Assembly (NCBI GenBank): GCA_020284085.1
Contig: JACEVL010000206.1
Location: 309,501 to 373,500, forward strand
Length of the DNA stretch: 64,000 nucleotides
Direction: 5' to 3'
Source: Aporrectodea caliginosa
Lineage: Eukaryota > Annelida > Clitellata > Crassiclitellata > Lumbricidae
The position numbers and the translations under genes are program-made. Positions 33,860-42,152 of this stretch are shown here, in pieces (within the stretch, counting starts at the first letter, position 1; the number at the start of each line of letters is the position of its first letter). The notes beneath the pieces are model-generated. The model saw only the letters and a program-made list of their open reading frames with translations. It was not told the DNA's origin and searched no databases.

Positions 33860-33902
33860 ATATAAGGCCTTGTAAACTATCGTGTCGTCATTCAAAGCAA
33901 AA

Positions 33903-34231
33903 ATGTCAACTAGACTGATGAAGAATTTTGTAGAGCTGAAGCTGCTTAAAGAAGCTTCGCCCAAAATGCGGAAAAAATTATGAAGAATTGCAAGCAGACG
34001 CTCTTGTGTTGTCTTTGTGAATGCGCGCTAAATGTCTTAAAAGGGAATGTTCCATTGAAGAAAGCTCAGAAGACTAGACTAAGTCGATTCAAACAGAAGC
34101 TCAGAAAATTAACTTCTAAGAAAACTCGTCAGAAGATTAAGAGACAAATCGTACAATCGGGCGGTTTCATCGGTGCGTTGCTAACTCCTGTGCTTTCCTT
34201 CCTCGGTACGCTGCTAAGCAACAAAATATAG
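33903..34231 (+). pseudogene. Polinton small basic/hydrophobic protein, frame-broken
   Basis: A 26-codon frame (33903-33983) and an 83-codon frame (33980-34231) together resemble a conserved small Polinton protein. They are out of register: the first ends at TGA 33981-33983, and the second opens at ATG 33980, the switch lying at an A6 run (33972-33977). The downstream part has a cysteine cluster (LLCCLCECALNVLKG), a strongly basic middle (residues 28-55) and a hydrophobic C terminus (GGFIGALLTPVLSFLGTLL), suggesting a DNA- or membrane-contacting virion protein. The break may be a one-base indel, sequencing error in a homopolymer, or a frameshift site; the heptamer there is not a canonical slippery sequence. 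Confidence 0.75.
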
Positions 34232-34232
34232 T

Positions 34233-34874
34233 ATGGAGCATACGAAAAAGATGGTTTTAGTCGAACCGCGACAAATTGAGAAATGGAAGGAAACTATGCA
34301 AGATAAAACCCTATCAAAATTGGACGGAGAAATGTACGAGATACTTCATCGGAGCATTGCAGATGACGACAAAGCAAAATTGTACTCGAATAGTTTAAGT
34401 CGTTATTTAAATATTGATAAACCTAACATTGTAACCAAGTTCGAATCGGGAGATGCCGCCGCCGCCGCCGCCGCCGCCGCCGCCCTGGGCCCGAAACTTA
34501 TCGAGATCGAAGTGATGGAATCGGTTCCAAAGAGATGGAAAAGTCAGGCTTCTAGACTTTTAACTCATATGAGCGTCAATCCGGATATACGTTGGAGTCC
34601 AGCGGGGGAACTAATTTTAAAGAATACGACCATTCCCAAGACGCATGTCGTGGACTTGGTGAACGACCTGCTCAGAAAGAGAACGTCGTCTTCGCTTCCA
34701 AACGGATGGAGGCAGCTGGCGGACGCTTTGAAAGACTCAAATATCCCTCACGAACTAATTGGCAACAAAGATCGTTGGGCGTATATTAACGCTTCCGCGG
34801 ATGAAACTCCACCAGTTACTCCGAGTCGCAAACTTGAAAGGCTAGAAAGTCTACCAAAGTGGGTACACTACTGA
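34233..34874 (+). CDS. conserved Polinton protein, unassigned function
   Basis: 213 residues, beginning two bases after the previous stop (34229-34231) and ending at a TGA overlapping the next ATG (TGATG). I recognise the N-terminal pattern (KMVLVEPRQIEKW, then LDGEMYEIL and LYSNSLSRYL) as recurring in animal Polintons between the small protein and the integrase, but know of no demonstrated role. The C-terminal half (PKTHVVDLVNDLL) looks like a small helical domain. A run of about ten alanines encoded by pure GCC codons (34456-34485) splits the two halves, probably a recent triplet expansion. A structural or assembly role is possible from context only. Confidence 0.75.
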   Translation: MEHTKKMVLVEPRQIEKWKETMQDKTLSKLDGEMYEILHRSIADDDKAKLYSNSLSRYLNIDKPNIVTKFESGDAAAAAAAAAALGPKLIEIEVMESVPKRWKSQASRLLTHMSVNPDIRWSPAGELILKNTTIPKTHVVDLVNDLLRKRTSSSLPNGWRQLADALKDSNIPHELIGNKDRWAYINASADETPPVTPSRKLERLESLPKWVHY

Positions 34875-35908
34875 TGGAATCGTATTTCGATCCTAAACAA
34901 GCTGGCAGTTTCGGTGGAGTGTCGACTTTTCAAAGACATGTTAACGGACAAGTTAAAAATAAAGATATTAAAACTTGGTTGCGCGAACAGGACGCTTACA
35001 CTTTGCATAAACCAGCAAGATTAAATTTTAGACGACGAAGAACTTTTACTGTTGGTATAGACGACTTGTGGCAGGCCGATCTTGTAGATCTTTCTGCATT
35101 GTCAAAACATAACGATGCCAATAAATATATATTAACCTGTATAGATGTTTTTTCCAAGTACGCATGGGCGATTCCGTTGAAAACGAAGAGTGGTCCTGAG
35201 TTGACGGATGCATTTAAGTCGTTTCTTGTAGATAGACACCCTGCTCATTTACAGACAGATAAAGGAACAGAGTTTCTCAATAGAAATTTTCAATCCATGC
35301 TGCGCGATAATGCAATTCGCTTTTACACGAGTGAAAATGACGATGTAAAGGCTTCTGTAGTTGAAAGATTTAATCGAACGCTTAAAACGAAAATGTGGAA
35401 ATATTTTACTCACACGAATACGTATCGCTATGTAACCGTTTTACAAGACTTGCTACTTTCATACAACAACACATATCACCGCAGCATAGGCATGGCACCC
35501 GGTCGTGTGAGTTTGGAAAATGAAGCACTTATAAGAAAGCGCTTGTACGGTGAAAAGAAACGACCGACAAAGTGGAGATATAGTGTGGGTGATAAGGTAC
35601 GAATTTGTAAAGCTAGAATTGCATTCAAGAAGGGTTATTTACCGAGTTGGTCCGAAGAAATTTTCGTAATCGTTGCACGAATACCCACCGATCCAATAAC
35701 GTACGAAGTGCGTGATTTAAACGGTGAGACGTTAAAGGGTAAATTCTATGAACCCGAGCTGCAACAGATTTTGAAAAAAGACGACGTTTACAAAATAGAA
35801 AGAGTTTTAAAGAGTCGCAAGCGCGCCGGCAAAACCGAATATTTCGTAAAGTGGAAGGGTTACGACGACAATTTCAACTCGTGGACAACGGATATATTCG
35901 ATCTGTAG
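34874..35908 (+). CDS. Polinton integrase with chromodomain (DD35E)
   Basis: 344 residues from ATG 34874; a GTG five codons upstream is possible but unnecessary, and the stop/start overlap supports the ATG. The retroviral-type RNase H-like core has Asp69 (LWQADLVDL), Asp129 (LQTDKGTEF) and Glu164 (ASVVERFNRTLK), a DD35E spacing. It is followed by LLSYNNTYHRSIGMAPGRV and an SH3-like C-terminal region. A chromodomain closes the protein (IERVLKSRKR, YFVKWKGYDDNFNSW, about residues 305-340), usual in Polinton integrases and thought to steer insertion by chromatin marks. The enzyme joins the element's ends to target DNA, giving 6-bp duplications, which matches the CTACAA flanks. All catalytic residues are present. 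Confidence 0.95.
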   Translation: MESYFDPKQAGSFGGVSTFQRHVNGQVKNKDIKTWLREQDAYTLHKPARLNFRRRRTFTVGIDDLWQADLVDLSALSKHNDANKYILTCIDVFSKYAWAIPLKTKSGPELTDAFKSFLVDRHPAHLQTDKGTEFLNRNFQSMLRDNAIRFYTSENDDVKASVVERFNRTLKTKMWKYFTHTNTYRYVTVLQDLLLSYNNTYHRSIGMAPGRVSLENEALIRKRLYGEKKRPTKWRYSVGDKVRICKARIAFKKGYLPSWSEEIFVIVARIPTDPITYEVRDLNGETLKGKFYEPELQQILKKDDVYKIERVLKSRKRAGKTEYFVKWKGYDDNFNSWTTDIFDL

Positions 35909-35943
35909 TCGTTCACGAGTTCACTTTCGTAAAGTATATCGTG

Positions 35944-35950
35944 TATATAG
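35944..35950 (+). promoter_or_regulatory. TATA-like box upstream of penton gene
   Basis: TATATAG in the 65-bp gap between the integrase stop and the penton ATG (35974), the only sizeable gap in the right half of the gene block. A late-gene promoter is plausible but untested. Confidence 0.35.
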
Positions 35951-35973
35951 GGTCGTTTCTCTCAAGCTATAGA

Positions 35974-36786
35974 ATGGCACATTTTTACCTTACGTTGCCT
36001 AGTAACAGCTCTATGCTTTACTATCCCAATAACACTCTTACACATTATACGACGAGATTAGCGAATGCAATATCGTTGACTGGTGAATGGGAGGTTGGTT
36101 TGGTGGAAATTCAATATCAACATAGCTGGTCTAATTTAGAAAAAATGGAAGGTAGATTTACTTATTTACAAATGGGCAAAAGTGTCGATGATAAACCGCG
36201 AAGTTTTATGACTAAGACACTGCGTCTATCGCCTGGATATTACGAAACCCCCTCTGATTTAGTAGATTCGATAAATGTCCTTATAAAAGAAGCAGCCTGT
36301 GGAGGCAAATATGAATCGTATCCAAGGTTCACGTATAATCCTATAACGAAGCGTCTCAATGCAGATTTATCAGCAATGTCACGTGTAAATTTCTCTCCAG
36401 CATTATGCTCTATGTTGGGTATCGGAGGTCGTCAGAACCCAATTGAAAACGAAGATGATAGCAATTGGGATTGGAAAGCTACAAACGCTTGCGACATCAA
36501 TCGTGGTTTTTCTTCCATGTACGTCTATTGCAATGTCTTAGAGCACGTTTCAGTCGGTGATACAAAAGCTCCGTTACTTCGCATCGTTCGCGTAACTGAA
36601 AAAGGTGGTCAGACAGTGAATACGATATACGAAAAACCTCTATATGTCCCACTACAGCTGAAAACATTTGACTCCTTAGAAATTGATATAAGAAGCGACA
36701 CTGGCAATCCAATTCCATTTGAATACGGGAAGGTGATTGTGACACTACATTTCAGACGCTGCAAAATACCATATCATCTACAATGA
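35974..36786 (+). CDS. Polinton penton (minor capsid) protein
   Basis: 270 residues from ATG 35974. The open frame extends 41 codons further upstream, but that part overlaps the integrase in another frame. The start MAHFYLTLPSNSSMLYYPNN followed by EWEVGLVEIQY is the recognisable N terminus of Polinton penton proteins, which form the single jelly-roll pentamers at capsid vertices. The C terminus ends FEYGKVIVTLHFRR. Its TGA overlaps the next gene's ATG (ATGA at 36783-36786). No break or missing segment. Confidence 0.92.
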   Translation: MAHFYLTLPSNSSMLYYPNNTLTHYTTRLANAISLTGEWEVGLVEIQYQHSWSNLEKMEGRFTYLQMGKSVDDKPRSFMTKTLRLSPGYYETPSDLVDSINVLIKEAACGGKYESYPRFTYNPITKRLNADLSAMSRVNFSPALCSMLGIGGRQNPIENEDDSNWDWKATNACDINRGFSSMYVYCNVLEHVSVGDTKAPLLRIVRVTEKGGQTVNTIYEKPLYVPLQLKTFDSLEIDIRSDTGNPIPFEYGKVIVTLHFRRCKIPYHLQ

Positions 36787-37187
36787 AAAAACAATTTTGT
36801 TGCGATGCGAGTAGACTCGACTATGAAGATTATTATTTGAATCAGAGCGGTAACGGAATGTCCGTGTTCCAAGGTGCTCGTATGCAACGCGGACATGGTT
36901 TGGGGAGTTTTCTGAGCGGTCTTTTCAGAAACGCTTGGCCACTCATTCAAACAGGTGCTAAGGCTTTTGGAAAACAATTTCTGAGAACTGGTTTGCAGAT
37001 TGCCAATGATGTCGTAGAGGGACAAGAACTTAAAGAGTCGAGCAAAAGACGTATTCCTGAAGGTATAAAAGCATTCACATCATCTAGCGATTTCACTAAC
37101 CAGAGTGGCAGTGGTAGGAAGAGACGAAAAAGATCTCTTAAAAGAATTACTAAAAGAGTAAAGCACGACATATTCGGTGAGATCTAA
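36783..37187 (+). CDS. Polinton small basic minor virion protein
   Basis: 134 residues. The middle (GHGLGSFLSGLFRNAWPLIQ, then GAKAFGKQFLRTG and QIANDVVEGQ) is a glycine-punctuated amphipathic pattern typical of a small protein encoded between penton and major capsid genes in Polintons and adintoviruses. The C terminus is very basic (GRKRRKRSLKRITKRVK), as expected of a nuclear or DNA-binding core protein. Comparable in style to adenovirus minor core/cement proteins, but that equivalence is inference. The start overlaps the penton stop; five bases separate its stop from the capsid gene. Confidence 0.82.
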   Translation: MKKQFCCDASRLDYEDYYLNQSGNGMSVFQGARMQRGHGLGSFLSGLFRNAWPLIQTGAKAFGKQFLRTGLQIANDVVEGQELKESSKRRIPEGIKAFTSSSDFTNQSGSGRKRRKRSLKRITKRVKHDIFGEI

Positions 37188-37192
37188 CAACC

Positions 37193-38515
37193 ATGGCTTT
37201 CGTTCATCCTCAGTCTTGCGAATGCACAAAGAGTGAATTGGATCTCTTTGTTGTACCACCAACGCAGACCAGTATAGAGAGCGGCACCTTTGTAGAATAT
37301 AACCCCATTGCAACTATTTCTCAAGGAAATCCTATAGAATTTAGTATAACTGGAGCTGGACAAGACTATATAGACTTGTCAAATTCACAGTTGTACGTCA
37401 GAGCTCAAATTGTAAAAGCAAACAACGATGCCATTGATGCTGGTGACGAGGTTGGCCCCGTTAACCTGCTGTTACACAGTCTGTTTTCTGAAGTCGACAT
37501 TACCTTAAACGATACACTTGTTACGGACTCGAACAATACGTATGCATATCGAAGCTACTTGGAAACACTTCTAAGCTATGGTGATGCAGCTAAAAGCTCA
37601 CAATTGACGTCGTCTTTGTATTACAAAGACGTTGCCACTCATTTTGAAGAAGCCAATCCGCACGATGCTAATGGTGTAAATACCGGATTCAGGAAACGCA
37701 GCGCATTGGCCAACGAAGGAAATATTGTTGAAATGTTGGGATGTATACATAGTGATCTATTCTTCCAAGATCGCTTCCTTCCTAACGATGTCAATATAAA
37801 GATACGTCTCGTGAGAAATAAAGACGCATTCTGCTTGATGTCTTCGGTCCAAGGAGCTGCATTTAAAGTTCGAATTTTGGAATGCAAGTTGTACATTAGA
37901 AAAGTAAAGCTGAGTCCATCTGTGTTTCTGGCGCATGCGAAAGCACTCGAAGCCGGCAACGTGAAATTCCCCATTCGAAGAGGTGTTTGTAAAACCTTTA
38001 CCATACCCAGAGGTAATCTCGATGCCACTCAAGAATGTCTCTTCTCTGGCCAGTTGCCCACTAGACTCGTTATCGGATGCGTTGACAATGATGCTTTTAA
38101 CGGGAGCTATACAAAGAATCCATTCAACTTTAAGCACATGCAACTGTCACAGTTAAAAGTGTACTTGGATGGTCAGCAGCAATCTGTGAAACCATTGGAA
38201 TTAAATTTCGCTAATAATCAGTTTATAAACGCGTACGCTTCGTTGTTCATGGGAACTGGAAAGTGGATGCGAGACGAAGGCAACCAAATAACAAGAGAGG
38301 ATTTTCCTGGAGGATATGCTCTTTACGCCTTTGATTTAACTGCAGACTTAGCCGAAGGTGGCCATTTCAATCTGCTCAAGCAAGGAAATATTCGTTTGGA
38401 CTTGAAATTTGCTCAAGCTCTGGCGAGTACGATTAATGTCATAGCATTCGCAGAGTTTGAGAATATCTTGGAAATAGATCGCTCGAGAAACGTGCTGTTC
38501 GATTACAAGAATTGA
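37193..38515 (+). CDS. Polinton major capsid protein (double jelly roll)
   Basis: 440 residues. The N terminus (FVHPQSCECTKSELDLFVVP, then PTQTSIESG, FVEYNPIATI and GNPIEFSITGAGQDYIDLSN) is characteristic of Polinton major capsid proteins, whose trimers of two stacked jelly rolls form the icosahedral shell. Later blocks LLLHSLFSEVDITLND and the C-terminal GNIRLDLKFAQAL agree. The frame is uninterrupted from ATG 37193 to TGA 38513-38515. It lies between the basic minor protein and the protease, the usual late-gene order. Retention of an open 1.3-kb frame with divergent terminal repeats suggests selection or recent activity. Confidence 0.95.
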   Translation: MAFVHPQSCECTKSELDLFVVPPTQTSIESGTFVEYNPIATISQGNPIEFSITGAGQDYIDLSNSQLYVRAQIVKANNDAIDAGDEVGPVNLLLHSLFSEVDITLNDTLVTDSNNTYAYRSYLETLLSYGDAAKSSQLTSSLYYKDVATHFEEANPHDANGVNTGFRKRSALANEGNIVEMLGCIHSDLFFQDRFLPNDVNIKIRLVRNKDAFCLMSSVQGAAFKVRILECKLYIRKVKLSPSVFLAHAKALEAGNVKFPIRRGVCKTFTIPRGNLDATQECLFSGQLPTRLVIGCVDNDAFNGSYTKNPFNFKHMQLSQLKVYLDGQQQSVKPLELNFANNQFINAYASLFMGTGKWMRDEGNQITREDFPGGYALYAFDLTADLAEGGHFNLLKQGNIRLDLKFAQALASTINVIAFAEFENILEIDRSRNVLFDYKN

Positions 38516-38517
38516 AA

Positions 38518-38973
38518 ATGAATGGCAGCAGAATAGAGAAGATACTTCAGAAAGATGCAAAGTGTAGAGCAATGTTCTTGGGCGTGTTTGCGAGCGATAG
38601 ATTACCTAAAACATTTGACAAAAGCAAACCTGCTCTACTCGTCTGTAATACAGACCCTCACGACAAACCTGGAAATCATTGGATCGTATTGTACATTGAA
38701 GATTCTACATACGGCGAATACTTTGATTCGTTTGGAGAACCGCCCGAAGCACCCTTCAGAACGTTTTTACACCGACATTGTGCGCGTTGGATTTATACCG
38801 ATAGAAATTTGCAAAGCGTAGTCAGTCGATTTTGTGGACACTATAGTATATTCTATTGCATTCATAGAGCTAGAAACAAAACCGTTAATGCTATTACAAA
38901 TATGTTAACTTTTGACACTGGTCTTAACGACTATCTGGTTCATAATTTTGTGTGTAACAGTTTAATGTACTGA
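38518..38973 (+). CDS. Polinton adenain-like cysteine protease
   Basis: 151 residues from ATG 38518, two bases after the capsid stop. It belongs to the C5/ubiquitin-like-protease clan used by adenoviruses and Polintons to mature capsid proteins. Catalytic positions are readable: His54 (GNHWIVL), Asp70 (GEYFDSFGEPP), Gln99 (RNLQS) and Cys106 (SRFCGHYSIFYC). Cys is followed by GHY as in adenain. Length is in the usual range for this element class. It is the last gene before the right repeat, with a poly(A) signal 17 bp after the stop. No defect seen. Confidence 0.93.
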   Translation: MNGSRIEKILQKDAKCRAMFLGVFASDRLPKTFDKSKPALLVCNTDPHDKPGNHWIVLYIEDSTYGEYFDSFGEPPEAPFRTFLHRHCARWIYTDRNLQSVVSRFCGHYSIFYCIHRARNKTVNAITNMLTFDTGLNDYLVHNFVCNSLMY

Positions 38974-38984
38974 TGCTGTGTTTC

Positions 38985-39806
38985 TACTCAATAAAGTTTG
39001 ATTAAATTCATGTCTTTTCATGTTTGGTAGATAGATTATTATAGACAATGAAAGATAGTCGATAGTATGTGTGAGTGTGACGTCAATCCCTAATGAGGCC
39101 CTTATTCTATAATTCACAGAGTTGCAAGCTCATTGGATGCCTGTAGAAACTCCAAAAAGCAATGGCCTACAGTGTAAATGGCTAAGATTGTCTATGTGGC
39201 CATGTGAGTGAAAGGCCCAAAACAATATGCATGTTGATTGCGTGTATTACAAAAACCTCTCAATTTGTGTTTAGGGAATATTCAAAGCCCTTGTAGCGCC
39301 AATGGAGGGGTCTAAATTTGATGTAGGCAGCTGCTGTGGCTCACACCCAAAGGGGTCTAAATTTGATGTAGGCACCTGCTGTGGCTCACACCCAAAAATA
39401 ATTGCCTGGCTGCGCAGACGTGCCCACACAGTGCTCTCAGAAAATTTCATCTGAGTCCACACGTGCGCATTATGTCCAAGTTAAACTTTGCACACTAAAT
39501 TAGTAATTAGAGAAGTGTACAAGGCTTCCAATTCGGTAGATCGCTCTGGCTTCCAATCAAAAATAATGCCCTCTTTGGTTGGAGGGGAGGGGTAGGCACA
39601 CGCGCGCCCCACCCATGAAGAGCAACCCTTGGCCACCTTTAATTGCCCTCTGTTTTGGCCGAGGTCCTGATACCAGCGCTAAGCTGTGACTGTCCTGATA
39701 CCAGCACTATGGTGCAACTGTCCTGATAGCAGCAATATGTTTGGATGACGTCATCCCTTTATTCGTACCCAAATTGGGTCTGATAAAAGCCTTTAGCTCA
39801 CTACCC
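38985..39806 (-). repeat. Polinton right terminal inverted repeat
   Basis: Complement of the left repeat, but about 215 bp longer. It holds an extra block (about 39,400-39,570) and a tandem duplication of a 45-bp unit (39307-39351 and 39352-39396; GGGGTCTAAATTTGATGTAG...) that is single in the left copy. The outermost 170 bp, including ATGACGTCAT and the GGTATCAGGAC words, are almost identical between ends. Confidence 0.9.
38990..38995 (+). terminator. poly(A) signal AATAAA inside right TIR
   Basis: AATAAA followed by GTTTG-rich sequence, 17 bp after the protease stop. Mirrored by the signal at 31300-31305, so each repeat supplies the 3' end for the gene running into it. Confidence 0.75.
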
Positions 39807-39829
39807 CTACAATCCACTCCTATCCTATC

Positions 39830-40470
39830 TCATATAATCTAATAATTATAGTCGTGCATATTCTAATATAAACAAATCCAATACAGTCAAATCTTATTCA
39901 CTAACAAACGTATTATGCAGCAGAAGGCATCCACAGGAGTCCGCTTCTAAAGAGACACAATTCTAAAATTAGAATACAACTTATTAAGTGATCTGGACGC
40001 TTTAAAATTATTTGACCTATTTTGGAGCCACACAACACGTGATCAGAGTTTGACCTATTTTACGATGCTTATCACTTGACCGAAGCTGGACCCTTCTTCG
40101 ACGTATTGATTCTCCTGAATTGTCAGAGAATGGAATTTGTCGAGATCTGTTGGGTCCAGGAGACCAGAGGATATAGCTAACGAGGATAATAAATCTGTAA
40201 AAGATGGAACTTCAACAATGATATTACTTCCTTATACACACTCGTTATCGTAATAGAAAACTAAAAATTTCCAAAAGCGCTACTCTATATAACTGAGCGC
40301 AGGGCTCCAGCTTATTCACGAGCGCTGCGTCGTATCAGAGGGGCAGCTGTTCAGTGCTGCCAAGTGAAGATCTGAGTCTGGTTGTCATTGACTTTTTATG
40401 GGCTACAGTAGTAGTTTCCAGTGTTTAACTACATCTTGCGGCTGCTAGGGCCGTTGACCTTACAAATTTA
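39830..40470 (+). repeat. long direct repeat, partner of 18840-19480
   Basis: Second copy of the roughly 640-bp unclassified repeat; shares GCTACTCTATATAACTGAGC, CTTATTCACGAGCGCTGC and GGCTGCTAGGGCCGTTGAC. Partial repeats of its tail occur near 40570-40690 (AGGTGACAGTAGTAGTTACC, GGCTGCTAGAACCGTTGAC). Non-coding. Confidence 0.7.
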
Positions 40471-40739
40471 TAATGGCAGCGTGAAAGAAATTGCATTGAG
40501 TAATGAGCTTCATGCGTTTTTGAATATGTAATATTGTGTAAAGCCATTTTACAGGTGTGTAAAGAGTGTTGCATGCGGTAGATAGGTGACAGTAGTAGTT
40601 ACCAGTGTTTAAGCAATTCTTGCGGCTGCTAGAACCGTTGACATCGACCTCACTTACATGTAGTTTTATAATAGCAGCGTAAGAAGTTGGATTGAGTAAT
40701 GATCTTCATGCTATCAAGATCTGTGTTACTGTCGTTGTC

Positions 40740-40772
40740 AGTTGTTGATGTTGTTGTTGTTATTGTTGTTGC

Positions 40773-40842
<70 letters not shown>

Positions 40843-40846
40843 GCAG
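40740..40846. repeat. (TTG)n microsatellite
   Basis: TTG/GTT trinucleotides with a single GCT interruption. The poly-valine frame is an artefact. Confidence 0.95.
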
Positions 40847-41368
40847 TGACTCTTTTTCTTCCGTGTGTCCAAATGTATATGAACTCGATCCGAGCAGTTA
40901 GAGGAAGCTAATGAAGATGTTCAGTAATAAAGGTCGATATATAATATTATGGGAGAAACGAAGATGCCGGGCAATCAAACGAGCAGCTGCATTAATTTTT
41001 AGACACCTCTTTTAAGATTATTACTTTCTTATAAATCATCCTGACGTGCAATGACAGCATTATTGTTATTGCTTACGCTATTTTGAAGGATGTTAAGCAG
41101 AAACTACCAAGTCGACAGTTTCGTACTATGTCATGCGATTTAAGATCGGCAGAACTGATAGCCACACGACGATTTAAAACACATTAATAGATTCTCAAAT
41201 TAATAATTTTGACTGTTTTTAGGTGGTTCAAATCCAAGACCAGAAAAAAAAAATTCTAGGCGAGAAGTAATTTTCGTTACGAGACAACATTCCTGAACAG
41301 GAACTTTCACAACCTAGGCAAAGGATGAAGCCGTGTATTAAACCAACCCGATCGGACTGTACGTAGGC
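40847..41368. other. gene-free stretch
   Basis: Non-coding sequence with a TAGACACCTCTTTTAAG word near 41000 and repeats related to 11330-11400. No gene. Confidence 0.4.
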
Positions 41369-42152
41369 TCATTCTTCTCTTCGATTTCCTTCTGATCTCA
41401 TTGCGTCGTCAACTGTCACATCTGACACCCGGCAGAAATCTCTGGTGACGATGACGTCGAGCCAGCCACCCAGCAAGTGTGTGGGTTCTGTGACATGTTG
41501 CTTCAGCCCGAACTGTTCCAAAACCGCAGCAAATTCCATGGATTCCGAGAGTGATGAGTCCTCCAGATGTAGGTTGAGGTCCCCGGTGAGAACCAGCTGT
41601 GTGTTGTGAAGCGCAAATTGTTCTAATAGAGCCAGGAGCTCATCAAAGAACGCCGACGAGGGAGGTGAGGAGCCAGGACGGTATACGGCCAGGAGCGTAG
41701 TTGGACCACGCTTCGATGACAGGGAGACCGCGAGAGCCTCGAAGGTCGACGGGGTCCTGGCCAGCTCAATCCTCTTCGCACTCAACTGGCTTCGGTGGTA
41801 GACGATCAGCCCACCTCCTCGTATAGCCACACCAGTGTCATCTACCCTCGGACGATCGAGGAACTGGAAGCCAGACGGAGCAGCACGACGGACAGCAACA
41901 TCAGTGGAAGAGAGATGCCAAGACTCGACGACGACCAAGACATCCAAGTCATTGGCCACGATCATGTCTGCTGTTGGTACGTATTTGTTTTTCAAAGAAC
42001 GTATATTGAGAGTAGCAAGACGTATAGCCGACGAGGACGAAGGCTCCGATCGGCAGGGCTCCGGTCGACTAGAAGGCGAAGACGGACATGGAAGGGACCG
42101 AAGATATGCCGGGCGCCATAGTCTGAAACGAAACAGCGTCTTACGAATCAGC
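41369..42152 (-). mobile_element. CR1/L2-like LINE endonuclease (APE) fragment
   Basis: A 261-residue minus-strand frame carries an apurinic-endonuclease-like domain: IRLATLNIRSLKNKY (the LNIRSL/N motif), VVVESWHLSS (catalytic Glu), GGGLIVYHRS, LLAVYRPGSSPPSS, LVLTGDLNLHLED (Asp/Asn) and LDVIVTRD. The reverse transcriptase is missing; the frame stops near 41,369. The upstream edge coincides with the end of the inverted duplication at 42153. It is related to the LINE at 52577-57935 (shared YRPGS and DLNLHLED blocks). Confidence 0.85.

Larger units (their letters stand above)
30701..39806. mobile_element. Polinton/Maverick (endogenous adintovirus-like), no PolB
   Basis: A 9,106-bp self-contained element. 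It has long terminal inverted repeats starting (GG)GTAGTGAGCTAAAGG and candidate 6-bp target duplications CTACAA on both sides (30695-30700, 39807-39812). It carries a rightward block of packaging ATPase, small virion proteins, chromodomain integrase, penton, major capsid protein and protease, and one leftward RING gene. Polintons are normally about 15-20 kb and encode a protein-primed DNA polymerase B; none is present here on either strand. A 1,245-bp piggyBac-like element (31801-33045) is a later insertion; without it the Polinton would be about 7.86 kb. Apart from one frame break at 33972-33983, the structural genes are open. Confidence 0.93.

Noticed and set aside
35851..35973. Upstream extension of the penton frame
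   Set aside because: It overlaps the integrase chromodomain in another frame; the conserved N terminus begins at ATG 35974.
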